Shown piece after piece: positions 1 to 9,181 of a stretch of 27,500 bases of DNA. The first letter of the stretch is position 1. Every line of letters starts with the position of its first letter. Origin of the DNA: Emiliania huxleyi CCMP1516 (taxonomy: Eukaryota; Haptophyta; Isochrysidales; Noelaerhabdaceae). The stretch spans positions 1 to 27,500 of the forward strand of contig NW_005199536.1 in assembly GCF_000372725.1 (NCBI RefSeq). Direction: 5' to 3'. Below the pieces are notes generated by a model. It made no database searches, was not told where the DNA came from, and worked only from the letters and a program-made list of their open reading frames with translations. The translations under genes were made by a program, and so were the position numbers.

Positions 1-38
1 TGTCCATATATCTGCGAGTCGTACCACGTAGGCTCTGC

Positions 39-1241
39 TTAGGAGATGACACAACCGCAGCCCTCGGCGGCCGGCTCGGCGGGTCCCAACAGAGCGGAGA
101 AGGCCTTCTTCTCCTGGCCCTCCTTCAAGAGCGTGACTGGCAGCACCGACGGTCGCTTCCACTTCTTGAGGTACAGCTGGGCGAGCATAAAGGCCGTCGT
201 GCGGGCTTCCCTTGGCGCGTCCTTGCCGATCCAGCAAAAGCACTGGAAGCCGTCGTCGAGCAGCATCACGCGCGAGCTGTCAAGGCGCGAGGAGGGCGGT
301 GCCTTGCCCCTCCACACGACGCGAAAGTGTGGCGTGTCTCCGTCGGCCGTCACCTTGAGCAGAAGCGGCTCGAATGCCTTGACGTCGCCGTCGCTCCCGC
401 CGGCGGACTCGTCCTGGATGGAGATTCGGCTCACTCTGAGGCCCAAAAATCGCCGCTCGCCAGGCAGGTGCCGCCAAAAGCCGTGATTGGAGCACTCAGG
501 GCTCGTGCCATCACCCTCGGGCGTGCCCTCATCGAGCACCTTTGTGTCTCGGTGCTTGTCCTGCTGGAGCAGCCGGCAGAGCTCAGAAGCCTTGGCTCTC
601 TCGTGGGCGCTGGACTCCTTGCCGTTCCATTGGTAGATGCACTGCGGCGTGTCCATCACGTAGCAGTCCCCGGAGTTCATCACCGTTCTGCTGAGCTTAA
701 CCTGTCGCATGGCGACGTTGCCAGCCAAGCCCTTGATCCGCAGCAGCACGGGCTCGCGCTCTGCAGCATCGTCGACGTGCTTGAAGCCGGAAGCGGTGCC
801 TCCGGCCAAGTAACGCAGTCCCTGTGGGAACAGCCTCGCGAAACGATCGCTCTCGCCGCCCTCGACCTCGCGATACTGCACTGCGCGGCCGCTCAGCTTG
901 TCGTCAAGCTCCACCGTCTTGTAGGCCGCCGTACCGTATTCGTCTTGGGTCGATTCGCTGCCGATCCAAAAGTGCACGTCATGGTCAAGCTTCATCGAGG
1001 CTGGGTCCTTGAGGTATGTGCGCAGCACAATATACGAGTCACCGCGGTGAAAGCGACCGTACTTGTACTTGGGCCACGGCACAACCTTGAACTGCTCCAT
1101 GCGCCAGACTTGTATTCCCGCGCTTTTCCCAACGTCGATCCATTGCGGCTCACCGTCGGCTGCGGCCGCCTTGCACTTCCTCTCGATCTCTGAGCCAAAG
1201 TTGGCCAGGTTTGTGTCCTGCCAGTCGAGCTGCTTCGGCAT
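39..1241 (-). CDS. Gelsolin/severin-like actin-binding protein with C-terminal CaaX box
   Basis: Single-exon 400-residue reading frame with three gelsolin-type domains: G1 about residues 32-156, G2 about 160-235, G3 about 285-388. G1 is strongly conserved, including IQVWRMEQFKVVPW, GDSYIVLRTY, HFWIGSESTQDEYGTAA and ELDDKLSGRAVQYREVEG. The size matches severin, fragmin and CapG, which sever or cap actin filaments in a calcium-dependent way. The protein ends GCGCVIS: C397-V-I-S is a good farnesylation-type CaaX box, with C395 nearby as a possible palmitoylation site. The ATG at 1241 is chosen because G1 follows at normal distance. The frame stays open further upstream, but that stretch contains a T-rich run and acceptor-like sequence, so it looks like 5' UTR or intron. 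Family assignment is firm; membrane anchoring is inferred. Confidence 0.9.
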   Translation of the reverse strand: MPKQLDWQDTNLANFGSEIERKCKAAAADGEPQWIDVGKSAGIQVWRMEQFKVVPWPKYKYGRFHRGDSYIVLRTYLKDPASMKLDHDVHFWIGSESTQDEYGTAAYKTVELDDKLSGRAVQYREVEGGESDRFARLFPQGLRYLAGGTASGFKHVDDAAEREPVLLRIKGLAGNVAMRQVKLSRTVMNSGDCYVMDTPQCIYQWNGKESSAHERAKASELCRLLQQDKHRDTKVLDEGTPEGDGTSPECSNHGFWRHLPGERRFLGLRVSRISIQDESAGGSDGDVKAFEPLLLKVTADGDTPHFRVVWRGKAPPSSRLDSSRVMLLDDGFQCFCWIGKDAPREARTTAFMLAQLYLKKWKRPSVLPVTLLKEGQEKKAFSALLGPAEPAAEGCGCVIS

Positions 1242-1697
1242 CACCTCTCGGCCGGCGGCTTGCTTCAGCTGGGTCGCTTTTAGGCCTTTCAAAAAAAGAA
1301 ATGAAAGCAAATAAATAAACAGAAGTCGTCTCACAGCTGGAGGCAGGTCACTAGACTGAGATGAGACCGCCAGTGGATGTGGGAGTCCACCGTGCACCGC
1401 GCTGCGAGCCTGTCGTGTCCCTTGTCAGGAGCAGGAGAGCCCCACCTGTCCCCCTGATCGTCCTTCCAAAATCCTGCTCGTGCAGGTGGGGACCCTGTCC
1501 TCGTCCCATCCCTCGTTTGGCGTGTCTGTTTTCTTTCTTTCTTTCTTCGTCTCGTGAAGAGAGTCCCCGCACCCACAGGACCAACGAAGCTGGAGCAAAG
1601 GATATCAAAGTGAGAGATCGTGAAATTTGCAAATCAATAATAAAAGAAACCGCTGTCCGCACTCGAGTCCGCGCGCCGCGCAATGGCGCGGTTCTAG
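1242..1697. other. Intergenic region with 5' UTR of the gelsolin gene and a dispersed repeat
   Basis: About 450 bp between two minus-strand genes, with no convincing gene. Near 1280-1325 the minus strand is pyrimidine-rich and resembles a 3' splice site, so the gelsolin mRNA may have a 5' UTR intron. From about 1450 to 1560 lies a sequence (CCTGATCGTCCTT, then GCTCGTGCAGGTGGGGA, then CCCTCGTTTGG and a CTTT run) that recurs near 22585-22710 and in part near 22207-22270. Confidence 0.5.
1450..1560. repeat. Dispersed repeat, copy 1
   Basis: Shares ordered blocks with 22585-22710: CCTGATCGTCCTT, GCTCGTGCAGGTGGGGA, a CCCA-C-CCCTCGTTTGG block and a T-rich end. The CCCATCCCTC and TGTCTGTTTTCTTTCTTTC parts also recur at about 22228-22270. 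No terminal inverted repeat or target duplication was seen, so the type of element is unknown. Confidence 0.55.
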
Positions 1698-2636
1698 CTA
1701 CTTCCAGTGCTGCTGGCTGATGCGCTTGGTGCCCCACTGCGCTGCAGCTGGCTCGGCAGGTGCCGGCGTGTCGCTGTCGGCCGGCTCCTCGTCAAGCGCG
1801 GGGCGGGAGGGCATGCACTTTGGCGCGGCGGGCAGGAGGCTCGAGAAGGCCTTGGACAGCTTCTGGATCAGCGTCGGTGGCCCCTCCTCCTCCTCGGGAG
1901 CGACCGCGGGCGCCGCCTCGACCGCCGCCTCGGGCGCCGCCTCTGGAGCAGCCCCTGGAGCAGCCTCAGGCGCAGCCTCGGCCGCAGGCTCCGGAGCCGC
2001 GACCTCGGCAGCCTCGGCAGCCTCGGCCGCCGCGGCCGCGTGGCTGTAGGCGAGCCGTGCCTCGACCTCAGCAAGCTCCTCTGGCGTGACGCTCATCTCG
2101 CGGGCGAGGCCCGCCTCTCCCGCCGCCAGGGCGTATGCCCGCCACTCGACGCGAGCCTCCTCTTGCTCGGCGTCGTCGCGCTGGGCGACCGCATCGACCG
2201 CCCCAGTCAGCGCGCGTGCGACCGGCTGCTCCGCCTCCGCCGCCGGCGCGTCGGCCTCCGCCGTCTCGACCGCCTCGGTCTCCTCGACAGCAGGCTCAGA
2301 CTTGCGGCCCGAGAGGTAGTCGACCACCTGGCCCAAGATGGAGGACGACTTGACCGGCTCGGTCGGCGGAGGCACCTCGTCGGCCGCCTCGGCAGGCGCC
2401 TCCTCGGCTGCGCTGTCCTCGGCCGCGGCCTCTTCCTTGGGCTCCTCTGCAGCGGGCTCCTCCGCCTCGGGCGTCACGGTCGAGGGTGCAGCCGCCGCGT
2501 CGGCGGCGGGCGTCTCGGCGGGCGCGACGTCGGGCGTGGCGACGACGGCGGCGGTGTCGGCGGGAGCGCTGATCTGCTCCGGCTGCATCACTGGGTCGGC
2601 GATGTTGCTGGTCGACTTGGAGCTGCAGGCACCCAT
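1698..2636 (-). CDS. Ala/Glu-rich acidic protein with N-myristoylation signal
   Basis: 312 residues starting MGACSSKS, a textbook N-myristoylation sequence (Gly2, Ser6, Lys7) with Cys4 as a likely palmitoylation site. The rest is disordered and acidic, rich in Ala, Glu and Pro, with an internal APEAAPEAA-type repeat near residues 225-260. Short hydrophobic/basic segments stand out: SSSILGQVVDYLSGRK (about 113-128) and TLIQKLSKAFSSLLP (about 268-282), the latter likely amphipathic. This resembles the layout of MARCKS (myristoyl anchor, acidic Ala-rich body, basic amphipathic patch), but no sequence homology to MARCKS is claimed. The ATG at 2636 is favoured over one at 2729 because it exposes the myristoylation motif. 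It lies just downstream of the fucosidase gene on the same strand. Molecular function unknown. Confidence 0.72.
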   Translation of the reverse strand: MGACSSKSTSNIADPVMQPEQISAPADTAAVVATPDVAPAETPAADAAAAPSTVTPEAEEPAAEEPKEEAAAEDSAAEEAPAEAADEVPPPTEPVKSSSILGQVVDYLSGRKSEPAVEETEAVETAEADAPAAEAEQPVARALTGAVDAVAQRDDAEQEEARVEWRAYALAAGEAGLAREMSVTPEELAEVEARLAYSHAAAAAEAAEAAEVAAPEPAAEAAPEAAPGAAPEAAPEAAVEAAPAVAPEEEEGPPTLIQKLSKAFSSLLPAAPKCMPSRPALDEEPADSDTPAPAEPAAAQWGTKRISQQHWK

Positions 2637-2765
2637 GGTTCGCTTGCGTTTGTTGTGATCGGCTGACTTCCTTGCGTCGTGCGTCCTTGGGAACGTGGCA
2701 AGTTCGAGAGGTTGTAAACGAGCCCTCATAGAGGCATTTATTTCTGCGATAAACGGAAGGCACCT

Positions 2766-4182
2766 TCATCCCGCGTTGGAGGGTAGACCGTCCTCGTTTG
2801 CGTCGCGCCGCTTCGCGAAGGTGCCATGTATCCTAAACACCCAGCCGTGCTCGCCCGCCTCTGCGGTCCCTGGCGGCCACGCGATCGAGATACCCTGATC
2901 GGTGCTCTCATACAGTACGTGGGCATCTCCGTGCCCGAGCATCCGAACCTCGCCGCCTCCGCTCTTGTCCACGCGAATATTCGAAATGCGAAGTGGCGAC
3001 AGCTTTTGTAGGGCGACGGCGTACACGACGCTCCTCTCTCGTGCCGGCGTCGTGAATCGAACCATCTTGCCCTCGCCGTGCGCATGCTGCGCGCGCTTCA
3101 CCCCATAGATTGCCTCACCATTCACCAGCAGCCACCTGCCGATGTCACGGAGCCGGCTCACAGATTCCGCGGGGATCACGCCATCAGCCGCAGGGCCCAC
3201 GTTGAGCAGGTAGTTGCCGCCCTTGGACGCGACGTCGACCAGGTTACGGAGCAGCTCGGACGTGGTCTTCCAGTTGGAGTCATCCTTGGTGAAGCCCCAG
3301 TTGTCATTTATTGTCATACAGCTCTCCCAGTCGTAGCCTTCGACTTCCTTCAGAATCTCCTGCTCTGGCGTTCCAAAGTCGCCCGCCGCGTGCTTGTACC
3401 TGTTCATGCCTTGGTGGCCCTTCCGCGCTTTGCTGAGTCGGTTATTGACGAGGAGTGACGGCTTGAGGCGGCGGAGGAAGTTGTAAAGCTCGACACCCTG
3501 CTCCTCAGACCACGCCTCGATCCAGTCGCCGTCGAACCAGAAAAGCGCCGGGTCAAACTTTGCAGTGAGCTCCTGCAGTTGCGGCTTCATGTACTCCTCT
3601 CGGTATCGAGACCAGTTGGCGCGCGCGGGAGGCGTGTTGAGATGGTTATACTTGCGCAGAACAGCGTCCGGATGGTGCCAGTCCATGATGGAGTAGTACA
3701 GGCCGAGTGCGATGCCAGAGCCCCTCAGCGCGTCCTTGAGCTCCTTCACAATGTCACGCCGGAAGGGTGTGGCATCGATCACGTCGTAGGATGTGTATTG
3801 GCTGTCCCAGAGGCAAAACCCGTCATGGTGCTTCGTCGTGATCACCAAGTAGCGAACGCCCGCGGCCTTGGCCGTTGCGACCCACTCTGACGCGTTGAAG
3901 CTGCGAGGAACGGGCGGTGTGGGTGAACTGGTGAGGGTGAGCGTGAGGCTGCCATGCGGGCGCACACCCGACTGGGTTGAACTGCTCGGCGTACTTTGCG
4001 TACTCGCGGTCTGGGATGCGGGCACTGTGCATGATCCACTCACTCGTCCCACGGCCGACTCTGCGCCCCTTGTGGTATCCTGCCGGGATGGCAAAGAGGC
4101 CAAAGTGGACAAAGAGCCCAAAGGTGGACTCGCGCCACCAACGCATGCGCTGGTCCTTCTCCGCGCGAGTCTCGCTACGCAT
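2766..4182 (-). CDS. Alpha-L-fucosidase, glycoside hydrolase family 29
   Basis: Two exons, 4182-3968 and 3900-2766, joined in phase 2 across a GT-AG intron (3901-3967, 67 nt), give 449 residues. The join restores AEQFNPVGFNASEWV, a standard GH29 stretch. Other family signatures are RMRWWRESTFGLFVHFGL (about 12-29), TTKHHDGFCLWDS (about 93-105), YYSIMDWHHPD (about 140-150) and DPALFWFDGDW. In that last motif D195 is the expected catalytic nucleophile. A C-terminal beta domain follows from about residue 355. The enzyme removes alpha-linked L-fucose from glycans. The motif set is like bacterial GH29 rather than the animal or plant enzymes. No signal peptide is present at the ATG used; an upstream exon could supply one, but the in-frame codons soon reach a stop inside the foldback element. 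Confidence 0.93.
3901..3967 (-). other. Intron of the GH29 fucosidase gene (GT-AG)
   Basis: 67 nt with donor GTGTGCG and acceptor CTCGCAG on the minus strand. Removing it joins GG to CTTC and restores the conserved FNPVGFNASEW sequence. There is no direct repeat across its ends, unlike the introns of the TPR-JmjC gene. Confidence 0.88.
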
Positions 4183-4206
4183 GTCGTGCCAGCACGCCTT
4201 TGTCTC

Positions 4207-4755
<549 letters not shown>

Positions 4756-5021
4756 TGTGTGTGTGTATCTACAGACCACACAGATCACAAATTCTCTCGT
4801 CCTCAGAACCCGAGCCAAACAGGGACACACACATGATGACGCCCGTCCCACAACTCACAGAGAGTCCAGGCGAAACAGACAGGCGTTCTCCCACCCCGCC
4901 CCCTAAGGTACCACCAAACACAACACGCCGAGGAACCCTCGCTCCAGCTCCATGCGACGTAGCACCGTTCTCACTTCCGTTCGACCGTGGGTTGCTCCTC
5001 GTTGTGTGCTGCCAGCGTCAG
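4756..5021. other. Intergenic, nothing recognised
   Basis: Includes a short (GT)n run just after the foldback element, then sequence downstream of the F-box/ZZ gene stop codon on the minus strand, presumably its 3' UTR. No gene was seen. Confidence 0.4.
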
Positions 5022-6495
5022 TCAGCTGCGTGACAAGCGCGACGGTCCAGCTGAAGACGCAGTCGATGAAGGCAAAGAAGCCACGCCAAAGAGGTCGCGC
5101 ACGTGGCTGGCGAGGCAGGGCGGCTCGGGCACCATGCGCGGCCCCATCGCGGCCGCACCACCGTAGCACGCGTCGAGCCATATCTTGAGCTCGTGCAGAT
5201 GGCCGCCCTTGGCGAGGCGCAGCAGCGTCGCGTCGTGCTCGGCGCGCTTCGCGAGGAAGGCCTGATAGTCGATCTGCGCCGCGCTCAGCTGCTCTTGCGC
5301 GGCGATCGCGCTGGGGCGGGCGTCCTCGAGGCCATCGGCGGTCTGGCAGAGCTCGACGAAGAGGTGCATGCGCGTCGCCACGTCCAGCGGCACGCAGACG
5401 TGCGTCGGCTGCGACGCCGGGTCGACGCAACGCGGGCAGCAATCGAAGCCGCAGCTCCGGCAGCCCGCATACATGCCCTCGATGGGCTGGAGGCAGAGGT
5501 CGCAGAAGCGGCGCTCGCGCTGGGAGCGTTGGAGCGAGAGCGGCTTCTCGCAACGGCTCATGACCTGCCCATAGACACGACGAGAGTGGTGAAGCAGGGA
5601 TGGTGAGACTTCAAACAGCGGGGGGGCGCCCGGGTTTCGATCCGTGTACCTTGGAGAGGAAGTCTTGCTTCTCGTCGTCCTCTTTGGCCGAGTTGCCGAG
5701 CAACCCGCCCGCAAGCAGCCCAACCAGCGCCGAGTTGTGCATATTCTCGACGGGGCCGAGACGCACGCCGGTGGCGGTGGCGAGGTGCTGGTCGATGAAG
5801 CGGAACAGGGCCGTGTTGGCAGAGCTGGCCGACTCAGCATTGTGGCGGCGCAGCTCGTGGTCTTGGAAGAGCTGTAGGTAGACGTTGGTGAAGCGCCGCT
5901 CGGCGTCGGTGACCATGCTGACGCTGGCTTGTCGGAGGGCCTGCGACTCGTCGGACTGTGGGAGCGCCTTGCGGCAGAAGGCGGCCGCCTCTTTGCACGC
6001 CTGCTTCTCGGTCTCGGAGTGCTCGCGCTTGATGACGCAAGCGCCGTGCTCGGTGGCGCGGGCGTGGAGCTGCGCCAGCGGCAGCAGACCGAGAAAGGCC
6101 GCGCCGCGAAGGGCGTCGATCTGATAATCGGCCGGCGCGACGAGGAGAGCCGAGCACATTGGCGCAGGCAAGGCCAGCCAGGCGCACGCATTCTCCGTGC
6201 AGACGGACTTGTGATCCTTGCTTTCGACCGGCCGTCCTAGGATGTACTTGAGGGCATCCTCTGTGCATTTCAGGCCCTCGCGTTTCTCGATCTGCTTTCC
6301 AAGCGCGGAGCCACGCAGGATTGCCACCTCGGAAACGCATCGAAAGATCACGCTGCGCTTCCCGAGACCGAGCATCATGGTGCAGGTCTCGCGCGGCGTC
6401 AGCGTCTCACAGATGTGGAGCATGACCTCGTGCGGCAAGTCGTGGATGCCGACAGACACGGCACGCCGCTGCGAGAGGCGGCGAGCCTGGCTCAT
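5022..6495 (-). CDS. F-box-like and ZZ-like zinc-finger protein
   Basis: Two exons, 6495-5650 and 5564-5022, joined in phase 0 over a GT-AG intron (5565-5649, 85 nt), give 462 residues. The N-terminus carries an F-box-like segment, IHDLPHEVMLHICETLTPRE (about 17-36). The middle is helical. After the junction comes a cysteine-rich finger, FCDLCLQPIEGMYAGCRSCG followed by FDCCPRCV and a PTHVC segment. Its C-x2-C...C-x2-C...C-x2-C pattern matches ZZ or C1-like zinc fingers. The last 80 residues include an ankyrin-like helix pair (DATLLRLAKGGHLHELKIWL). F-box proteins usually recruit substrates to SCF ubiquitin ligases; that role is an inference here. An in-frame ATG at 6669 would add a hydrophobic N-terminus and cannot be excluded. 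Confidence 0.7.
5565..5649 (-). other. Intron of the F-box/ZZ gene (GT-AG)
   Basis: 85 nt, donor AAG/GTACAC and acceptor GGGCAG/GTC. The upstream frame reaches a stop within the intron, while the downstream frame carries the zinc finger, so splicing is needed to join them. Confidence 0.82.
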
Positions 6496-7059
6496 CAGTG
6501 AGGAGGCACCCCCGCCCGGACCAGTCCGGTTCTCTGACTGCCTGACCGGGCGGGGTCCTCGATAAGGGTACCGGGTACCGGCGACGGCATCGATGTTGTC
6601 CGCCCGAGCGTGACTCGCCCCTCCACGATTTGCCGTCCACGGCCAAACCGATAACCAGACAATGAACATCGCACATCGGTCATCGCGCTCGTCACCGGCA
6701 AATTGAGAGAGGACGAAACAACGAACGCGACGAGAGACTACGGGGTGTGGACCCTGAGTTGACCAGGGGTTGTGCGCTGGGCCCTCCTGCTCGGCTCCAG
6801 CCAGTAGACAAGTCTTGTCATCAACAGAGTAGAAGGATCTGACCTCGGGGCCGATGTGACCAAGCGCTGGTAGCGTGGTTTGACCTCACACCCATGGTCT
6901 CACAGTGTGCCGGCAGTCGCCGAGCAGTGTCGCTCACACAAGCCGCAGCACAAGTGACTGAGGGCCAGTGAGGGCGAGCCCATCGCTGTCACAGCTGTAG
7001 CAGCCGCACAGTAGGCTGTGTCAACTGTGCAGAGTGTGTGAGCAGCAGACTGAGCCCTG
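6496..7059. other. Intergenic region, probable promoter and 5' UTR of the F-box/ZZ gene
   Basis: No gene recognised. A short self-complementary stretch, GGTACCGGGTACC, sits at about 6567-6579. From about 6890 the sequence becomes rich in CAGTGTG/CTGTCA words and grades into the minisatellite that follows. Confidence 0.4.
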
Positions 7060-7360
7060 GCTGTCAGGCTGTCAGGTGCTGTCAGGTGATCTGTCGGGCT
7101 GTCGGGCAGCTGTCAGGCACTGTCAGGTGCCTCTGTCAGACCAGCTGTCGGGTGCTGTCAGTGCTGTCGGGTGCTGTCGGGTGCGTGTCTGACATCAGAG
7201 GGGATCTGTAGCTGTCGGGTGCTGTCGGAGCTGTCGGGTGTTGCTGTCAGACGCTGTCGGAGCTGTCAGAGCTGTCAGGCTGCTGCTGCTGTCAGACGTT
7301 GGGCTGTTGCTGTCAGGTGCTGTCAGGTGGTGCTGTCGGGGTGCTGTCAGGCTCTGACAC
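7060..7360. repeat. CTGTCGG/CTGTCAGG minisatellite, left block
   Basis: Irregular tandem array of CTGTCRGG(Y)G(C/T) units, often in the form GCTGTCGGGTGCTGTCAGG, spaced about 8-12 bp. It shares a longer block, CTGTCGGGCTGTCGGGCAGC, with the right-hand array (about 8578). It is too irregular to be a CRISPR array and the host is a eukaryote. Confidence 0.85.
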
Positions 7361-7431
7361 ACACCAGCCACACTTATGACATTATCAAGAGGAGACCAGC
7401 AGGACTCTGCTACACATACATACTCTAGTCT

Positions 7432-8385
7432 CTACTCTGCCTCCGGTCCCACCATCTTCTTCATGGTGGACGTCACCATCTTCTTGTCTGCCGCACTGAG
7501 AGAATAGCAGAGAGGCAGGGGGGAGTGCTTCTTCAGGTACACCTTGCTGATGATCTGGTAGTTGCTGGTCCAGCGGAAGGCCTCCCCATCGTTGTCGCTC
7601 GTCAGCTTGTAGTACTTGCACGCTCTGTTCTTGTAGCGCGGGCCGTCTGGGGGGGTCCCGTCACCCTTCACCTCACGGTACCACCGGAGGATAAAGAGGC
7701 CCTTGGGGTCGTTGATGAAGACCCCGTTGCTGCGCTGACTCATCGAGAGCTGGCGCAGGTACTCTGCGCTCGAGCTGCCAGTGGCGCGGCGCGCGTCTAC
7801 CGTGCCGTCGGCGACGGCCACGGGCCACCTGCTCGATGTTGCCAATGGCAAAGACCTTGGAGCTGTCCTCCATGGTGAAGAGCACCGCAACTGCGGAGAG
7901 AAAGAGAAGAGGGAGAGATGAGAATGCACGTCTTATGTGTGTGTGTGACAGGCGGCAAGGGCGTGGTCACCGTCATCATCATCCATGTAGAAGTCGAGCT
8001 CCTCATCCACATCCTCGCCTCGCTGCTGATGGGACTTGATGAGCCGCTTGACGTGGAAGCGGAGCTTGCCATCCTTTGACTCCTCCTGGATGGAGACGTT
8101 GAAATCTGCCAGCAGCTTACGGATCTCCTCAAAAAACTCTGCGCTGCTGCCCTCCTCGCCGCCGGTTGGAGGAGCCACGTTGGCCCCCGTCCGCATCAGC
8201 TGGTTCAGCACGGCCTCGGCATCTGCAGCATCCTGTGCGCCCATGGCGGTCAGCTCGGCCGGCTCAGCATCGGGTGTGCCGTTTGGATCATCCTCCTTCT
8301 CTCCCGGCTCCTCCAGCAACGCGCCACCCTGGACATAGGTGTCAGCCAGAGGAAAGTGCAAGCACGGCTGCTTGAAGAAGCCGGT
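7432..8385 (-). pseudogene. BAH-like domain gene fragment, 5'-truncated and probably frameshifted
   Basis: Exon A (8385-7971) follows an acceptor (TGCACAG) but has no start codon; its upstream exons are missing and minisatellite lies there instead. A GT-AG intron (7891-7970, 80 nt) joins it to exon B (7890-7432). Exon A encodes an acidic protein with AEFFEEIRKLLADFNVSIQE and DEELDFYMDDDD. Exon B starts VAVLFTMEDSSKVFAIGNIE, then needs a frame change to continue VAVADGTVDARRATGSSSAE, VFINDPKGLFILRWYREV, SNYQIISKVYLKKHSPLP and ends near KKMVGPEAE. The change falls on a 7-bp near-tandem duplication at 7816-7829; removing one copy restores one frame. The FILRWYR...IISKVYL pattern is faintly BAH-like. 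Family assignment is weak; coding potential of both exons is fair. Confidence 0.5.
7891..7970 (-). other. Intron of the BAH-like fragment (GT-AG)
   Basis: 80 nt, donor G/GTGACC, with a pyrimidine-rich tract (CTCTCCCTCTTCTCTTTCTC) before the CGCAG acceptor. Splicing joins the aspartate run of exon A to VAVLFTMED in exon B. Confidence 0.65.
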
Positions 8386-8514
8386 CTGTGCACAGAGGTT
8401 GGCGCGGACTCCACAGAATCGAAGGCGCGGACCACATACACATGTCTTTGCATGTAATAGTTTTGCTATACCCTCATGGGACACAAGAAAGAGGCTGCAC
8501 GGCCTGAGACGGTC

Positions 8515-8775
8515 TGTGCTGCTGTCGGGCTGGTCGGGCTGTCGGGCTGTCAGCGCTGCTGTCAGGCCGCTGTGTGCTGTCGGGCTGTCGGGCAGCTGTC
8601 AGGCTGTCACGTTAGGGCCTGACAGCGACGGGACGCCTCTGATGTCAGGCTCTGCTGTCAGGCTGTCAGAGACGTGCTGTCAGACTGTCGGAGAAAGTGC
8701 TGTCAGCGCTGTCAGGCTGTCGGTCACTGTCAGGCGCTGTCCGGGGTTTGCTGTCAGGCTGTCAGACCAGGGCTC
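8515..8775. repeat. CTGTCGG/CTGTCAGG minisatellite, right block
   Basis: The same irregular CTGTCRGG units as the left block, in the same orientation. It also contains the inverse of a left-block segment (CTCTGATGTCAG here against CTGACATCAGAG near 7188). With the left block it brackets the damaged gene at 7432-8385. Confidence 0.82.
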
Positions 8776-9181
8776 AGGCAGCAGAGGAGCTGCTCTCCAG
8801 GCTTCAGGGTTCAGGCGCAAAGAGCTGCATGCCACCGAAGGCGCTGTCGAGGTTCGCCGAGCGCGGCGCAGGTTGGGGGAAGCCGCCACCGACGAGCGCG
8901 TTGGACTTTTCACTCCGGACAGAAAACGCGGCACAGCGGACGGTGCGGGGCGTGCCGCAAACTTAGCGCATAGCGCATAGCGGCGAGGCGCGGGACCGGG
9001 TCTGTGGCGAAGTGGGTCGCGTCCCCCGATTTATCCACTGGGACGAGTCAATTCATTCACTAGAATGACTAGAAAGGGCACCCATGGGGGGTGATCGCAC
9101 GTCAACCCAGCATCCACACCCTTTAATTACTCTACGGCTCAAGAGAACGAGCCGAACTATACGGGGCTGGCGACCCACTTG
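8776..9181. other. Intergenic, nothing convincing
   Basis: A small plus-strand frame from ATG 8830 (about 45 codons) is open but shows no recognisable domain. A short tandem GCGCATA repeat occurs at about 8965-8980. The right end is presumably 3' UTR of the minus-strand gene that stops at 9182. Confidence 0.35.

Noticed and set aside
1707..2666. Long plus-strand reading frames opposite the Ala/Glu-rich gene
   Set aside because: Antisense of GC-rich Ala/Glu codons gives open Arg/Leu/Gly-rich frames; the minus strand carries the myristoylation motif and sensible protein.
2638..2729. Upstream ATG at 2729 as start of the myristoylated protein
   Set aside because: It would add a basic 31-residue leader and bury the MGACSSKS signal.
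5617..5650. tRNA-like T-arm (GGTTTCGATCC)
   Set aside because: No matching T stem, anticodon arm or acceptor stem; it lies in the intron of the F-box/ZZ gene.
7060..7360. Possible CRISPR-like array
   Set aside because: Units are short, irregular and without uniform spacers, and the sequence is clearly eukaryotic.
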